The position numbers were made by a program, and so were the translations under genes. Source: Pseudoxanthomonas sp. (GTDB lineage: Bacteria > Pseudomonadota > Gammaproteobacteria > Xanthomonadales > Xanthomonadaceae). Taken from it: DNA of 64,000 bases. The stretch is from NCBI RefSeq assembly GCF_035999195.1, contig NZ_DASYGY010000009.1, positions 186,001 to 250,000 on the forward strand. Direction: 5' to 3'. A model generated the notes under the pieces. The model saw nothing but the letters and a program-made list of their open reading frames with translations. It was not told the DNA's origin and searched no databases. This document shows, piece by piece, positions 25,123 through 34,476 of this stretch; position 1 is the stretch's first letter, and each line of letters opens with the position of its first letter.

Positions 25123-28100
25123 ATGAATCAGCAGAACGCATACGAAAATTGGGAGCCAAGGATCCAGCAGGGACTCGCTCGGTGCGACCAAATGCTTGCC
25201 AATGGAGAAGTGGGAGCGGCGCTAACGCACTTAGAGAGTTTGGGACTGGCGAGTGCGGATGATACAAAGATCATAGGCGTCCAGATGTTGCACGCCGCCG
25301 GGCTGCCAGAGCAAGCGTACAGATTGGCCAAGCGCCTGGTGCTTCCTGCCGACCCCAATCCAGAAGCACTGCTCCGGTTGGCACGTGTGTGTGCAGATGC
25401 TGGAGCCGATTCTGATGCCAAGAGCTTCCTGGACCGTGTAGTCGATGAAGCGTTCCCAGTGGACTCGCTGTACATTGCTTCCCGGATTTCTCAACGAATT
25501 GGCGCTAGGGGTCTTCAGGGCCATTTCGAGACGCGCATGATTAATGAACACCCTTCCTATACCGGCGTCCAGAATCTTGTCTGGCAGCGGGCGCTAGCAG
25601 AGGAGCGCTTCGCCGAAGCAGCGATGGCGCTTCACCCTGAGTTCATGAACTCGCGTGAACCCCTTTTCCATCTACAGCAGCTGGCAGATGCGGATTCACC
25701 TGATGTCGAGGCGATGGTGAAACTGGCCGACGAGTCGCCAGGCAGCCTGGTAGCTCTGGCTACTCTTCGATACCTGCTTGCAAGAGCGGAGGTCGTGAGG
25801 GCGCTCGACGTCGCGCTCCGCCTTATCGGATCAGAGAAGGATGAAGAAGTCAGAGAACTGTTGGCCGTCCTGGACGCTTTTCTGCTGAGGAGGGGCTCAG
25901 TTGACTTCTCACTCGTTGAGTCCAAGGTTGCGGCCATCATCAAGGGGATTGTTGGTTACTTGGCTGTGCGCCCCGAGCAAGGTTACGTCCGACAACGTCT
26001 GATAGAGCTGCTGTCAGTTGAGCGAAGTGGCGACATTGGCCTGCCACTGATCCTGACGGTCGCCTTCGACCTCGTCGGTGAAGGGGGGCTCTTCCTGGGA
26101 CCAGATATGTGGCCGGCCTCTGGTTCGATTGAGGCGCTACAGAAAAGCAGTATTCCAGAGACGTGTATGCACTGGATTAGGCAGCGCCAGCCGTGCATCC
26201 CGGGTAAGACCAAGCTGCCGCGGGAGTTGATTACGGTCGATCCAGACGTGTGCATGGCATCCATCTGCACGCTGATGAGTTCGGGGGCGATAGCAGTTGA
26301 ATCAGGCGAGGACGTCGATGACCTGAAGAACTGGCTTCTTCTTGGTTGTGGCGTTGCGCCTCACACTAGTGCGCCTAATTTCACAACTGTGTTGTTCCGG
26401 GTTGCGATGACGAGGCTAGCTAACGCTGGATACCCCCAACAGGCCAGAGACCTTTGCGAAGAGCTGCTCTCACAATGCAGCGATTCGCGGAGCGCCCAAG
26501 CTGCATGGTTCACCATGGCCGATGTCTACAGTCGGCTTCAGGACCGTCGAACCAGCTTGGTCGCTTTTGCATGCGCCATCGCGGGCCCTAACATCGGGCA
26601 GACGCCGCTGACCAGCTTCAACGAAATCAACCTTTGGGCAAGATTGCTTAGGGAATCCGGACTTCTTGATCACGCTCTGGAGGCATTGGAGATATCCAAC
26701 AGCGCCTTGCAGGCTCAAGGAAGCTACAGCGAGCATCGACACCAGCAGGTCCACATCGGGCTTACGATTGAGCTTGAAAGGCTTGTTCGCGATGTTCACA
26801 CCCGTGTTCACGAACTCCCTGATCTTCTTCGGCGTGCCTCCGAAGCTGCTCAAGAGGCGCGTGACAGAGGCGAAGAAGGCGTTCAGGCGCTGACGCTGCT
26901 CGGTCAGCTCATCAAGCTTTCCAAGACCTTCAACATTGATATCCCAGATGAGGCAGCTCAAGCGATGAGTCTTCTGGCGGATAGCGCCTTCTCATCAAAG
27001 CCGTTCGTCCAATCGCTGATGGACAGCGGGAATCCTATCGGCGCGCTTTGGACGCAGTACCGGACCGCAGAACCGGCAAAGTTTGCTAACGATGCCGCGT
27101 ACGATTCAGCGCAGTTGACCGTCGCCGCTAGGATGGTGCTGACGCTTGAACGAGATCAGGCGGAAGCCAGCGAGCTTTTGCTGCCGTTTGAACTCTTGGC
27201 TGACAGTGGCGTCGCCGCCCCGGGATGGATGCATAACGCAAGGCCCCCTCACGCGTTCGGATCCACTTCGGAGATCATGGAAGTAGCTGAGCACCTGCAT
27301 GAGCGCGGGATAGCTCTGGTGCTGGCCGCCTTCGACAACCGTGGTCAGCTGATCTCGCTTAGGTACGAGGCAGGTCAGTTCAAGCTTGTGGAAGAGGGTG
27401 CCTTCAGCTACGAAGCCTTCAAGCGGTGGTCCTTGCAGTACCCATATGGGTACTGCGAGGACGTAGGACGGGAGAGTTGGCAGAAGGAGGACGTGATGCA
27501 ACGGTCCTTGGCCGATTGCAGATGGGAGACTCTCCCATCGTGCGCGACCCTTGTCGTGATGGAGGCTGAGCTGCGCTCGATGCCAAGCAATCTGCTTTGG
27601 ACCGACGACGGCTTCTTCGGCGCCTCTCAACCCGTTGGCGCGGCGCCGTCTCTAGCGTGGCTCGCAGAGTCGTTCAAACGACTTCCCACTCCCGTGCCGC
27701 GACTGAACGCGTGGATATCCAACGCCGGCGATCAGACACAGACCCTCAATGTGCTGCTTGATTTCCTGCGGGGGGAGTTCGAGGATCACGGAGTGATATT
27801 GGATACTGGAAGCTATCCACCTGCCGCGCTCACAGGCTCAGATCTGGTGTTTATCGCCGCCCACGGACAAGTATCCCCCGAGGGTAACTACTTCCATACC
27901 TTGAATGACGAGGGGTCGCTGAAGATCCCGCCTGATGTGGTCGCAAAGGCTGTTCGCAACTCGCGTGTGGCAGTGTTGTTTGTTTGCAGTGGCGGCCGCT
28001 CAGACAAAGTGCCTGACGCCAACACTACTAGCGGCTTGGCCAAGCAGCTTCTGTCAATGGGGTGTTCGACGGTCATTGCCTCCCCGTGGCCCGTTGAAGC

Positions 28101-28260
28101 CATGGTTGCGGCTAGCTGGGCACCAAAGTTCCTGAAGCATTGGAAGTCAGGCAAGCTCGCCATTCAGGCTTGCCATGATGCGAACAAGGAAATAAGCGGC
28201 GATCCTTCTCGGACTTTGGCAATGAACCTGTATGGCGATCCATGCCAGAAGTGGGCCTAG
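25123..28260 (+). CDS. Large helical-repeat (TPR-like) protein with C-terminal CHAT caspase-like domain
   Basis: 1,045 residues from ATG 25123; an in-frame ATG at 25000 would add 41 residues with little structure. Residues 1 to about 700 are alpha-helical pairs resembling TPR repeats. The last 300 form a CHAT protease-like domain: ELRSMPSNLLW, then His914 in VFIAAHGQVS and Cys955 in VLFVCSGGRSDK, the expected His-Cys dyad, followed by STVIASPWPV. CHAT proteases with TPR modules act as caspase-like effectors or substrates in prokaryotic immunity (for example Csx29). The gene faces the CBASS/CHAT operon tail to tail, 225 bases away. It is not known if the two work together. Confidence 0.8.
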   Translation: MNQQNAYENWEPRIQQGLARCDQMLANGEVGAALTHLESLGLASADDTKIIGVQMLHAAGLPEQAYRLAKRLVLPADPNPEALLRLARVCADAGADSDAKSFLDRVVDEAFPVDSLYIASRISQRIGARGLQGHFETRMINEHPSYTGVQNLVWQRALAEERFAEAAMALHPEFMNSREPLFHLQQLADADSPDVEAMVKLADESPGSLVALATLRYLLARAEVVRALDVALRLIGSEKDEEVRELLAVLDAFLLRRGSVDFSLVESKVAAIIKGIVGYLAVRPEQGYVRQRLIELLSVERSGDIGLPLILTVAFDLVGEGGLFLGPDMWPASGSIEALQKSSIPETCMHWIRQRQPCIPGKTKLPRELITVDPDVCMASICTLMSSGAIAVESGEDVDDLKNWLLLGCGVAPHTSAPNFTTVLFRVAMTRLANAGYPQQARDLCEELLSQCSDSRSAQAAWFTMADVYSRLQDRRTSLVAFACAIAGPNIGQTPLTSFNEINLWARLLRESGLLDHALEALEISNSALQAQGSYSEHRHQQVHIGLTIELERLVRDVHTRVHELPDLLRRASEAAQEARDRGEEGVQALTLLGQLIKLSKTFNIDIPDEAAQAMSLLADSAFSSKPFVQSLMDSGNPIGALWTQYRTAEPAKFANDAAYDSAQLTVAARMVLTLERDQAEASELLLPFELLADSGVAAPGWMHNARPPHAFGSTSEIMEVAEHLHERGIALVLAAFDNRGQLISLRYEAGQFKLVEEGAFSYEAFKRWSLQYPYGYCEDVGRESWQKEDVMQRSLADCRWETLPSCATLVVMEAELRSMPSNLLWTDDGFFGASQPVGAAPSLAWLAESFKRLPTPVPRLNAWISNAGDQTQTLNVLLDFLRGEFEDHGVILDTGSYPPAALTGSDLVFIAAHGQVSPEGNYFHTLNDEGSLKIPPDVVAKAVRNSRVAVLFVCSGGRSDKVPDANTTSGLAKQLLSMGCSTVIASPWPVEAMVAASWAPKFLKHWKSGKLAIQACHDANKEISGDPSRTLAMNLYGDPCQKWA

Positions 28261-28485
28261 TCGGGTGACTTGAAGGATCATCCGGTGATGCTGAAGGGCG
28301 CCCATAGCGGCCGAACTGATGGGGCTCCCCGAAGCATGCGTCCCTGGCCCGGGGAATTTCCCCGTCCAGGGATGTGTCGGTCGCAAGCGGCCGCACCTGC
28401 AGATCTTATGGCCGAGAGCGGATATTGGGGAGGGCAGGGGGATAAGCGAGATTTATCGAGGGTAGGGAATGGTAGTAGATGGGGC

Positions 28486-30348
28486 TTACGAGACAATTTG
28501 CGATTCAGTACTGACGCTCATGCCAAGAGCGCGGACTTGCCGGTGGAACCGGGCCTCATCTTCACGAAGAAACCTCTCATATCGAGCTGCATTGCGTCGC
28601 ACGTCCTCGTGCGCAGACTCCTGAGCCTTGGCTGCCCATGCAGCGCGCCCCCCTCGATAAGCCTTAAGCAGAAAGGCGATAGAATCGGCCTCATTGCGCG
28701 GAAGCGAAAGATACGGAAGTCCGACCATTACATAGGGGCGACGTGAAGCGCTTCCGTAAACATGCTGCTGGGCTCGCCACAACGCTACCGGAATCGTAAC
28801 GTCAGAAGGCGATGCGAACAGTGCTCGCGCAACTTCCTGAGCCTCAGGATCCACGACAGGATAGAGGCTTCCAATGTAACCACGTGCACCTGCGAATGTA
28901 GCGCGCATACTCAATTCGTGCCACGACCAGCAAGAATTGTTGAAGAAAAGGGGGGCCGATCCCATGGCGAATGCATGCGATGCGAAAAGCATGATTTCTC
29001 CATGCATCTGGATTCCCATTGAGCCGGGGACGCGGCCGACCTCCTCGCTGGCCACCAAGTATTCATTGCGCCCCTCAAGTCCACCGAGATCTCGCCAGGC
29101 CAACATAGCGCTACCTACAGGTAGCGCGTCCTTGCCGGCTTTGTCGCGCCAGCTTACGCCGTCCAATGAATGAAAGCGGTAGTACTCCATTACCCGAAAC
29201 ATATCCTCGACTCGGTCGTAGCTAAAGCTAAGGGCGCGATCCACAACCAGCCTTCGGCACTTTCCTTCCAAGTCCGGGAACTCATAGGTAAGCCGATGTC
29301 CCTGAGCGTCTCCGGAATGGCTGGATATCACGATGACGTCATACGGGACGAGGTCAAGAAGAAAATGCACCATCATTGGAGTGGCCTCTGACCCCTTAAT
29401 CGTACGCACCAACGCTCCCCGTTCATAAAGGGCATGCGCTACATCGACCATCTCTGCGCTCTCGACCGATCCCGGGTCGACAAGCAGAGCAGTACGCGTC
29501 GATCGCGCTCGCCCTTGGGAGGCCCAGATGCCCTCGATCGTAGACCGTCCAAAGTCGGGGTAGCGGTACATGTGGGTAACGGCCGTATGCGGAGCGATCA
29601 CCCCCCAAGGAAATCCGGCCGTAACAAAAAGAATAGACTGATAGCCCGTCAGCTCCAGCGCCCCGACGTGCTGTCGAGCACGATCTACAATGGCATTGAA
29701 GCGCGCACTTACCTCGCCGCCTTCGCCAAGATCGTATATATCCTCGATCCAATGATCATGCAGTTCCTCGGCCAACTCTGGGATGGTCGCGAAAGAAGCA
29801 TTGCTCGCGAAAGCGATGTTGCTGGCGATCACTTCCGCCAATGCATCACCCCGTTCGAACACTACAAGCAGATGTTGGCCCCGGCTTACCAACGATATCT
29901 CCGGCGAGGCGTCGAGGTCGATTACAAGTTCGCGTGAGGAAAGACGCGCTTGGTACACCCCTACGCCCAAGTTGTCCTTTCCCCAGTGCAGCGCTCCTCT
30001 TGAGCGACTACGCCCGCCAACAATCGCCTTAAGATCCGGATATGCGTCATGGTGGGCACAGCGCGGCCAGCCAACCGCCATTGCTACTGCCGCGTCGTCA
30101 GGTAAGCCGCCGATCAGGACTTGTTCTATTCCAGCGAGAACCAGCGCGTTTCGTCGACGTATCGTTTCGTTCTCCGCGTCCTCACGTCCTAGCCGCGGCC
30201 CATCCATGACCGGAAAATAGCGTCCCTGACGAGTAAAGAGCGCGGATACCTGCGCTGCCAGAAGTGCGTCATCAGTTACAAGTGCACAATCTTGGAACGT
30301 CGGAGCGTAGAGCATGGGATTCCCCTGACCGATATCCATTCCCACCAC
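28486..30348 (-). CDS. CHAT-domain (caspase-like) protease, last gene of the CBASS operon
   Basis: 620 residues. The C-terminal half has a CHAT-like core with His344 in VIVISSHSGDAQG and Cys473 in FFNNSCWSWHELS, followed by GARGYIGSLYPV, a spacing consistent with a His-Cys dyad. The N-terminal 200 residues are unassigned and may be a sensor or prodomain. It starts 30 bases after the TM-SAVED gene on the same strand, so it is probably co-transcribed with the CD-NTase. Fusions of SAVED to CHAT are known in type III CRISPR and CBASS loci; here the two parts are separate proteins. ATG 30339 or 30315 are alternative starts. Confidence 0.75.
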   Translation of the reverse strand: MVGMDIGQGNPMLYAPTFQDCALVTDDALLAAQVSALFTRQGRYFPVMDGPRLGREDAENETIRRRNALVLAGIEQVLIGGLPDDAAVAMAVGWPRCAHHDAYPDLKAIVGGRSRSRGALHWGKDNLGVGVYQARLSSRELVIDLDASPEISLVSRGQHLLVVFERGDALAEVIASNIAFASNASFATIPELAEELHDHWIEDIYDLGEGGEVSARFNAIVDRARQHVGALELTGYQSILFVTAGFPWGVIAPHTAVTHMYRYPDFGRSTIEGIWASQGRARSTRTALLVDPGSVESAEMVDVAHALYERGALVRTIKGSEATPMMVHFLLDLVPYDVIVISSHSGDAQGHRLTYEFPDLEGKCRRLVVDRALSFSYDRVEDMFRVMEYYRFHSLDGVSWRDKAGKDALPVGSAMLAWRDLGGLEGRNEYLVASEEVGRVPGSMGIQMHGEIMLFASHAFAMGSAPLFFNNSCWSWHELSMRATFAGARGYIGSLYPVVDPEAQEVARALFASPSDVTIPVALWRAQQHVYGSASRRPYVMVGLPYLSLPRNEADSIAFLLKAYRGGRAAWAAKAQESAHEDVRRNAARYERFLREDEARFHRQVRALGMSVSTESQIVS

Positions 30349-30378
30349 AGGACGATTCTTCTCCGAAAGTGGATGCGA

Positions 30379-31482
30379 TTACTTGGAGGGCGTGTAGTTC
30401 AAACTTAGAGGTTCTCCCAGAGATGCATTGACGCTCCATGGATACGGCGGCACGTGGTCCTTCTGGTATTGGTAACAGTACACGCTCGACATATTTCTGA
30501 GGTCATAAGCGCGCCCCAAGCGCAAGGCCAGGGAAGCCGGCGCGGCTAGTACCAGGTCAACACGTGCAACCGCGCGGTTTGTGAGCATGGCCATCAGTTC
30601 GAGGAATTGTTGGGAAAGTGCCGCCTGTTTTTCTGCAGACCAAAGGACATTGGGGCGCGGGTCTGGCAATGACAGCGTCACCATAGGCAGTCCTGAGAAA
30701 GTTTCAGAGATCGCGCGGCGATCCACCACGTAAGAAGCAGAGATCGCGACCAATATCCGAGGTGAATGCTCAGGCAGACTTTCCACGCCTTTCACTTCAA
30801 AGCGCTCTCCGTCATCAGGCTCATCAAGCTCTCGCCACCTGCTTCCCTGACGGTCCCAGTCCATGGAAAAAATCGCACCTTCATCGTCGAGCAGCATGCC
30901 CGCGGCAAAGAGGAAGGGCACTTGCACCACACCTCCGACCACAAGTTGCGTCAACTCACGAGGGCGATCTACGCGCGTAAGGCGCAGCAAGTCCGGTAGT
31001 CGCAACAGCTCCTGCAGGGCGGCCTCGGCCGCGCCTGCACGAGCCTGAGGGCGCAGATCTAGCAGGATCGATAGACGCGCACCCGGTAGCCGTCGTGGGA
31101 TCGCTGCGTTGAGCGGTGTGTCGGAGGTGTCCACCAAGCCGCGAAGTTCGACTGCAATAACTGTCGCACGGGAGGCGTTACGGCGGTCGTCGGCGGCATT
31201 GACGCACATCCATAGCGTGCCAATAGCAATCAGCACCGTCCCGAGCCAGAAGGCAACCCTGAGCATCTCCAAGGGCAAGCCTTCACCCGTGGACAGCCAG
31301 GCCGTCCAGCTGCCAAGCGTTGCTTGGTGTTTCAGTTGAAGCGAATAGCCGCCGGCAAAGGTGGCTATCACGATCATGGCCCCAGTCTTCAGCAGCACAC
31401 GGCCGCCGTGCCTGCGGCGCGTTGTCCACCTAACGAGGTGCTCGAGAATCTGCTGGGACCACAGCGTCCATGTTGCGCTCAT
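30379..31482 (-). CDS. cap14: CBASS effector with two membrane helices and a SAVED domain (Cap14-like)
   Basis: 367 residues. Two hydrophobic helices (about 32-52 and 73-95) precede a SAVED domain, recognised from SPRILVAISASYVVDRRAI and the C-terminal block VDLVLAAPASLALRLGRAYD, then MSSVYCYQYQ. SAVED domains bind cyclic oligonucleotides made by CD-NTases; TM-SAVED proteins are thought to disrupt the inner membrane when activated. It overlaps the E2-like gene by four bases. The family call is by motif and context. Confidence 0.83.
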   Translation of the reverse strand: MSATWTLWSQQILEHLVRWTTRRRHGGRVLLKTGAMIVIATFAGGYSLQLKHQATLGSWTAWLSTGEGLPLEMLRVAFWLGTVLIAIGTLWMCVNAADDRRNASRATVIAVELRGLVDTSDTPLNAAIPRRLPGARLSILLDLRPQARAGAAEAALQELLRLPDLLRLTRVDRPRELTQLVVGGVVQVPFLFAAGMLLDDEGAIFSMDWDRQGSRWRELDEPDDGERFEVKGVESLPEHSPRILVAISASYVVDRRAISETFSGLPMVTLSLPDPRPNVLWSAEKQAALSQQFLELMAMLTNRAVARVDLVLAAPASLALRLGRAYDLRNMSSVYCYQYQKDHVPPYPWSVNASLGEPLSLNYTPSK

Positions 31483-32141
31483 GTCAGCTTGCTACCCCAG
31501 TTTCTGCCCATGTGTTCGGCGCGGTAGAGCCATCGTGGTGCCAGGTGTCGGAATGGCGCTAGGTATTGGCGAGTTTGGCACCGACCCAGCCGCTTTCCGC
31601 ACTGACACGGGCAAGGCCGCTTATTCGCCACGCGTTTTCGAAGGCTTAGCGCATGCAGAGCGCTGGGCACTTGATGGCCGCCCTTCAATCCGAACAGCTG
31701 TACGTAGTCATCAACAAGTCCCGCCGTACCGTGCGCTAGCTCGGAGAACGGATAGTCATACCCTTGTTCTCGCAGCGTGTGGGCATAAAGAAAGGGCACG
31801 ACGCACTGCTCAATGAAGGTGTTGAGGCTGGGAGCTTGACCTAGCAGAGTAAGCAGCCGGAGCGGAGAGCCCAAGCACAAACGCCCTTCTGGATTGTGGC
31901 TGTCCAATCCCTGGGGAATCCGCCCCCCAACTTCTTGTGCGAGCGGGAACTTGGCGCCGGGCTCGATCGGGATTTCCAATCGAACTCGATACGTGTCTTG
32001 CACCGTCGGTTTACCTACCGGTGAAAGCTCAAAGAAGATCTCGCCCTCAAGGACCGCTATCGAGGCGACACGACTGGGACGCCGACGCAAGCGGGGCCAC
32101 TTCTCCAGCCCCTGCACGATGTCGGACTCCCGAAAGTGCAT
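31479..32141 (-). CDS. E2-like (ubiquitin-conjugating fold) CBASS accessory protein
   Basis: 220 residues. The core motif SHNPEGRLCLGSP parallels the HPN...CL active site of E2 enzymes and gives Cys89 as catalytic cysteine; an N-terminal beta meander (IEPGAKFPLAQEVGGRIP) fits the fold. A separate E2 without E1 or JAB marks the type II-short CBASS class, in which the E2 is thought to act on the C-terminus of the CD-NTase. A second cysteine group near the C-terminus (CPCQCGKRLGRC) could bind zinc and is not part of a minimal E2. It sits directly between the synthase and the effector. Confidence 0.72.
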   Translation of the reverse strand: MHFRESDIVQGLEKWPRLRRRPSRVASIAVLEGEIFFELSPVGKPTVQDTYRVRLEIPIEPGAKFPLAQEVGGRIPQGLDSHNPEGRLCLGSPLRLLTLLGQAPSLNTFIEQCVVPFLYAHTLREQGYDYPFSELAHGTAGLVDDYVQLFGLKGGHQVPSALHALSLRKRVANKRPCPCQCGKRLGRCQTRQYLAPFRHLAPRWLYRAEHMGRNWGSKLT

Positions 32142-32145
32142 GGGA

Positions 32146-33324
32146 TTACTCAGCCCACGGCGCTGCGGGAGTGGCGGCCAGGGCGACCTTGGTAGGGGCT
32201 GAAGGCACTACGACAGAGGCGCCGGTGAGTGCCCGTGCCGTATCACCAGACATTCCTACCCGGAAGTCATCGTATGCGCTATCCAGTAGACGCTGGGGAA
32301 CGTCCTGCGTCAGATAGCGCTGAAACGCGCTGCGCGCTGTATTGATCCAATCATGGAAGTGGCCCTTGAGATTGAGGTGCCTGAGATCCGCCCGGCGCCA
32401 ACGATCGGCGAAGTCTTCATCCGGCTCAACCGGGTTGAGGATGTTGTTGATGTCGGATGCTCTGACCTGTTCGAGTGCTGCCAGGGCTCGATGCAGGGAT
32501 GTGGTCAGGTCATCTCCCGGAACATGGGCGTGCGCGGCAATCGTGGTGATGATGATCGAGGAGGGCTTCAGATCGGGATCATCGGAGAACTGGGCGTCCC
32601 GATGGCGCTTCAGCAGCTGCACGGTCTGCTGCAGAGGTGACTTGCCTCGGTATACCGGCATGGGATCCACGTGTGCCTTCGCGAGGATCTTGGACGGATC
32701 CTCCTGTTGCATGCGCGAGAGAAACCACTGCTGATAGCCGCCCGGATTGCTGGATGGCCAGTCGTCGCTGATCCGCGGGTAGGTGCTGAGTGTGTCGTCG
32801 GTGATCCAGAGCGCACGCCGTGCGATTTGTTCGGCCAGCGCCATGGGAAGGGTCTGGCTCAGCATTCGGTGGCTGAGGTACTTGCGACGAACATCGTCCG
32901 CACGCAGGCCGGGCACGACGTCCATATGAAAGGGCATCGCGTCCTGGTAGCTCAGCCGCCAGCAGCGGGTTTTGGGTTCAAGCGGCTTCTGAATCTGCTG
33001 AGCGACGCGATAGGCCGCCATCTCGCGACCGACCAGGGCCTTCAAGTCGGCCTGTGAGTGGGTCTGCCGCGTCATGCCACGGCGCAGCTTGCAGGTGAAG
33101 TCCAGGTCGTACTCTTCTTCCGCGCTGATGGGCCGCACGGAGGTGCCTAGAGAAAACGAGCCTTGGACGAACAGGTGGGCGTCGTAGGGTTGAAGCTCCG
33201 AGCCGGGACGTGAAAACCACTTTGCCAGGCTTTGATAGCGGGATTCGGCCTTCTCGTACGCCAGGTCAGGCAGTTCGATCTCCCTGAGCAAAGCCACTAG
33301 TCGGTCGTTTGAGAAACGAGTCAT
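32146..33324 (-). CDS. CD-NTase (cGAS/DncV-like nucleotidyltransferase), CBASS signal synthase
   Basis: 392 residues. The nucleotidyltransferase core has GSFSLGT (Gly55-Ser56) followed by EYDLDF (Asp73 and Asp75) and a third acidic residue Asp135 in FHMDVVPG, the full catalytic set of cGAS/DncV-like enzymes. An OAS1-C-like helical half follows. On phage infection such enzymes make cyclic di- or trinucleotides that switch on SAVED-type effectors. It is the first gene of a minus-strand operon with E2-like, TM-SAVED and CHAT genes and is divergent from capW. The product nucleotide cannot be told from sequence. Confidence 0.88.
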   Translation of the reverse strand: MTRFSNDRLVALLREIELPDLAYEKAESRYQSLAKWFSRPGSELQPYDAHLFVQGSFSLGTSVRPISAEEEYDLDFTCKLRRGMTRQTHSQADLKALVGREMAAYRVAQQIQKPLEPKTRCWRLSYQDAMPFHMDVVPGLRADDVRRKYLSHRMLSQTLPMALAEQIARRALWITDDTLSTYPRISDDWPSSNPGGYQQWFLSRMQQEDPSKILAKAHVDPMPVYRGKSPLQQTVQLLKRHRDAQFSDDPDLKPSSIIITTIAAHAHVPGDDLTTSLHRALAALEQVRASDINNILNPVEPDEDFADRWRRADLRHLNLKGHFHDWINTARSAFQRYLTQDVPQRLLDSAYDDFRVGMSGDTARALTGASVVVPSAPTKVALAATPAAPWAE

Positions 33325-33365
33325 GGGATGGGGACTGCCAAGTCTGGGGCACTTGACAGTCTATC

Positions 33366-33398
33366 CGAATAGTTTCTTTATCGGCAAGTAACTATTCG
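33366..33398. promoter_or_regulatory. Candidate CapW operator
   Basis: Perfect 9-bp inverted repeat CGAATAGTT (33366-33374) and AACTATTCG (33390-33398) with a 15-bp spacer, in the 112-bp divergent region between the CD-NTase gene and capW. WYL-type regulators of CBASS bind inverted repeats placed this way. Confidence 0.65.
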
Positions 33399-33436
33399 CA
33401 TGGTAGCCTAGACTAAGTCCCGATGGAACCGTTTAC

Positions 33437-34351
33437 ATGACCTCGACGTCAGGCTTGGCCGCAGATAGACCCCGATGGGGCCAAGCGCGTCGGTTGGCTT
33501 TCATTGACGTCCGTCTGCAGTACGACGGGCGCATTAACCGGAAAGACCTGATCGCGTTCTTCGATATCTCAGTTCCGCAGGCGTCGGCCGATCTGGCCTT
33601 GTACCAGTCCATAGCGCCGTCAAACCTGGAGTACGACCCCAGGCTTCGCACCTACGTTGCGCTTCCCACCTTTGATCCTCAGTTTGGTCGCTCCGTTGCA
33701 ACCCGGTATCTAGATGAGCTGAGCCGCTTGGCCCGCGGAGTCATTGCCGAGGAAGACAGCTTCATTGGCTTTGTCCCGCCGACCGGTGTGGTCGCCACGC
33801 CGGCGCGCACCATTCACAGTGCAGAAGTGGCCACGATCGTGAGAGCAATACGAGATCGGCACACCCTGCAGGTGACGTATCAATCCATGGATGCACCCGA
33901 GCCGCGCCATTGGCTGCTGACTCCGCATGCGGTCGGATTTGATGGCCTGAGATGGCATGTTCGCGCGTGGTGTCATACGCGGCAGCTCTTCAGAGATTTT
34001 GCGATCGGCCGACTGTCTATTGAGAGAACGGTGGAGAGCCCAGAACCGATCGACCCCGAGTCGGATGTTGGCTGGAACACAACCGTGGCAGTCTGCTTGA
34101 AGCCTCATCCAGATCTCAGCCCGCTGCAGCGACAAGCCGTGATGCGCGACTACGGCATGAAGGAGGATCGATGTGTGCTCGAGTGTCGTAAAGCGATGCT
34201 CTTTTACACATTGCGCCACTTGAACTTGCAAGAACTAGTTGTTTCAGACAATCCGGCCACCCAGCACGTCGTAGTTGACAACGTTGAAGAAGTGAAGCGC
34301 TGGATGAGCGAAGATCGTGCAGGCATCGCGCGGACCCAAACTCCTAGATGA
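33437..34351 (+). CDS. capW: WYL-domain transcriptional regulator, CapW-like
   Basis: 304 residues. An N-terminal winged helix (RRLAFIDVRLQYDGRINRKD and DISVPQASADLALY) is followed by a WYL domain (HTLQVTYQSM, PRHWLLTPHAVGFDGLRWHV, RDFAIGRLS) and a C-terminal WCX-like dimerisation domain. CapW repressors are encoded divergently from many CBASS operons and release DNA on a damage- or infection-linked signal. A clear dyad lies between the two genes. Start ATG 33437. Confidence 0.85.
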   Translation: MTSTSGLAADRPRWGQARRLAFIDVRLQYDGRINRKDLIAFFDISVPQASADLALYQSIAPSNLEYDPRLRTYVALPTFDPQFGRSVATRYLDELSRLARGVIAEEDSFIGFVPPTGVVATPARTIHSAEVATIVRAIRDRHTLQVTYQSMDAPEPRHWLLTPHAVGFDGLRWHVRAWCHTRQLFRDFAIGRLSIERTVESPEPIDPESDVGWNTTVAVCLKPHPDLSPLQRQAVMRDYGMKEDRCVLECRKAMLFYTLRHLNLQELVVSDNPATQHVVVDNVEEVKRWMSEDRAGIARTQTPR

Positions 34352-34476
34352 TGGCACTGCCGAGAACGCATCTCGACTTCGAGCGGAGGCGTGTCTGTCG
34401 GTCGGCTCGGAGTTCGGACGTCTCCAAGTTTGTGAATTCACCTACCCACGCGAATGTTGCGTAGGCTGGTTCTTAA

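Noticed and set aside
24938..28465. 14-base direct repeat TTTATCGAGGGTAG at 24938-24951 and 28452-28465 flanking the TPR-CHAT gene
   Set aside because: A repeat of this length is expected by chance several times in 64 kb; no inverted ends or transposase accompany it.
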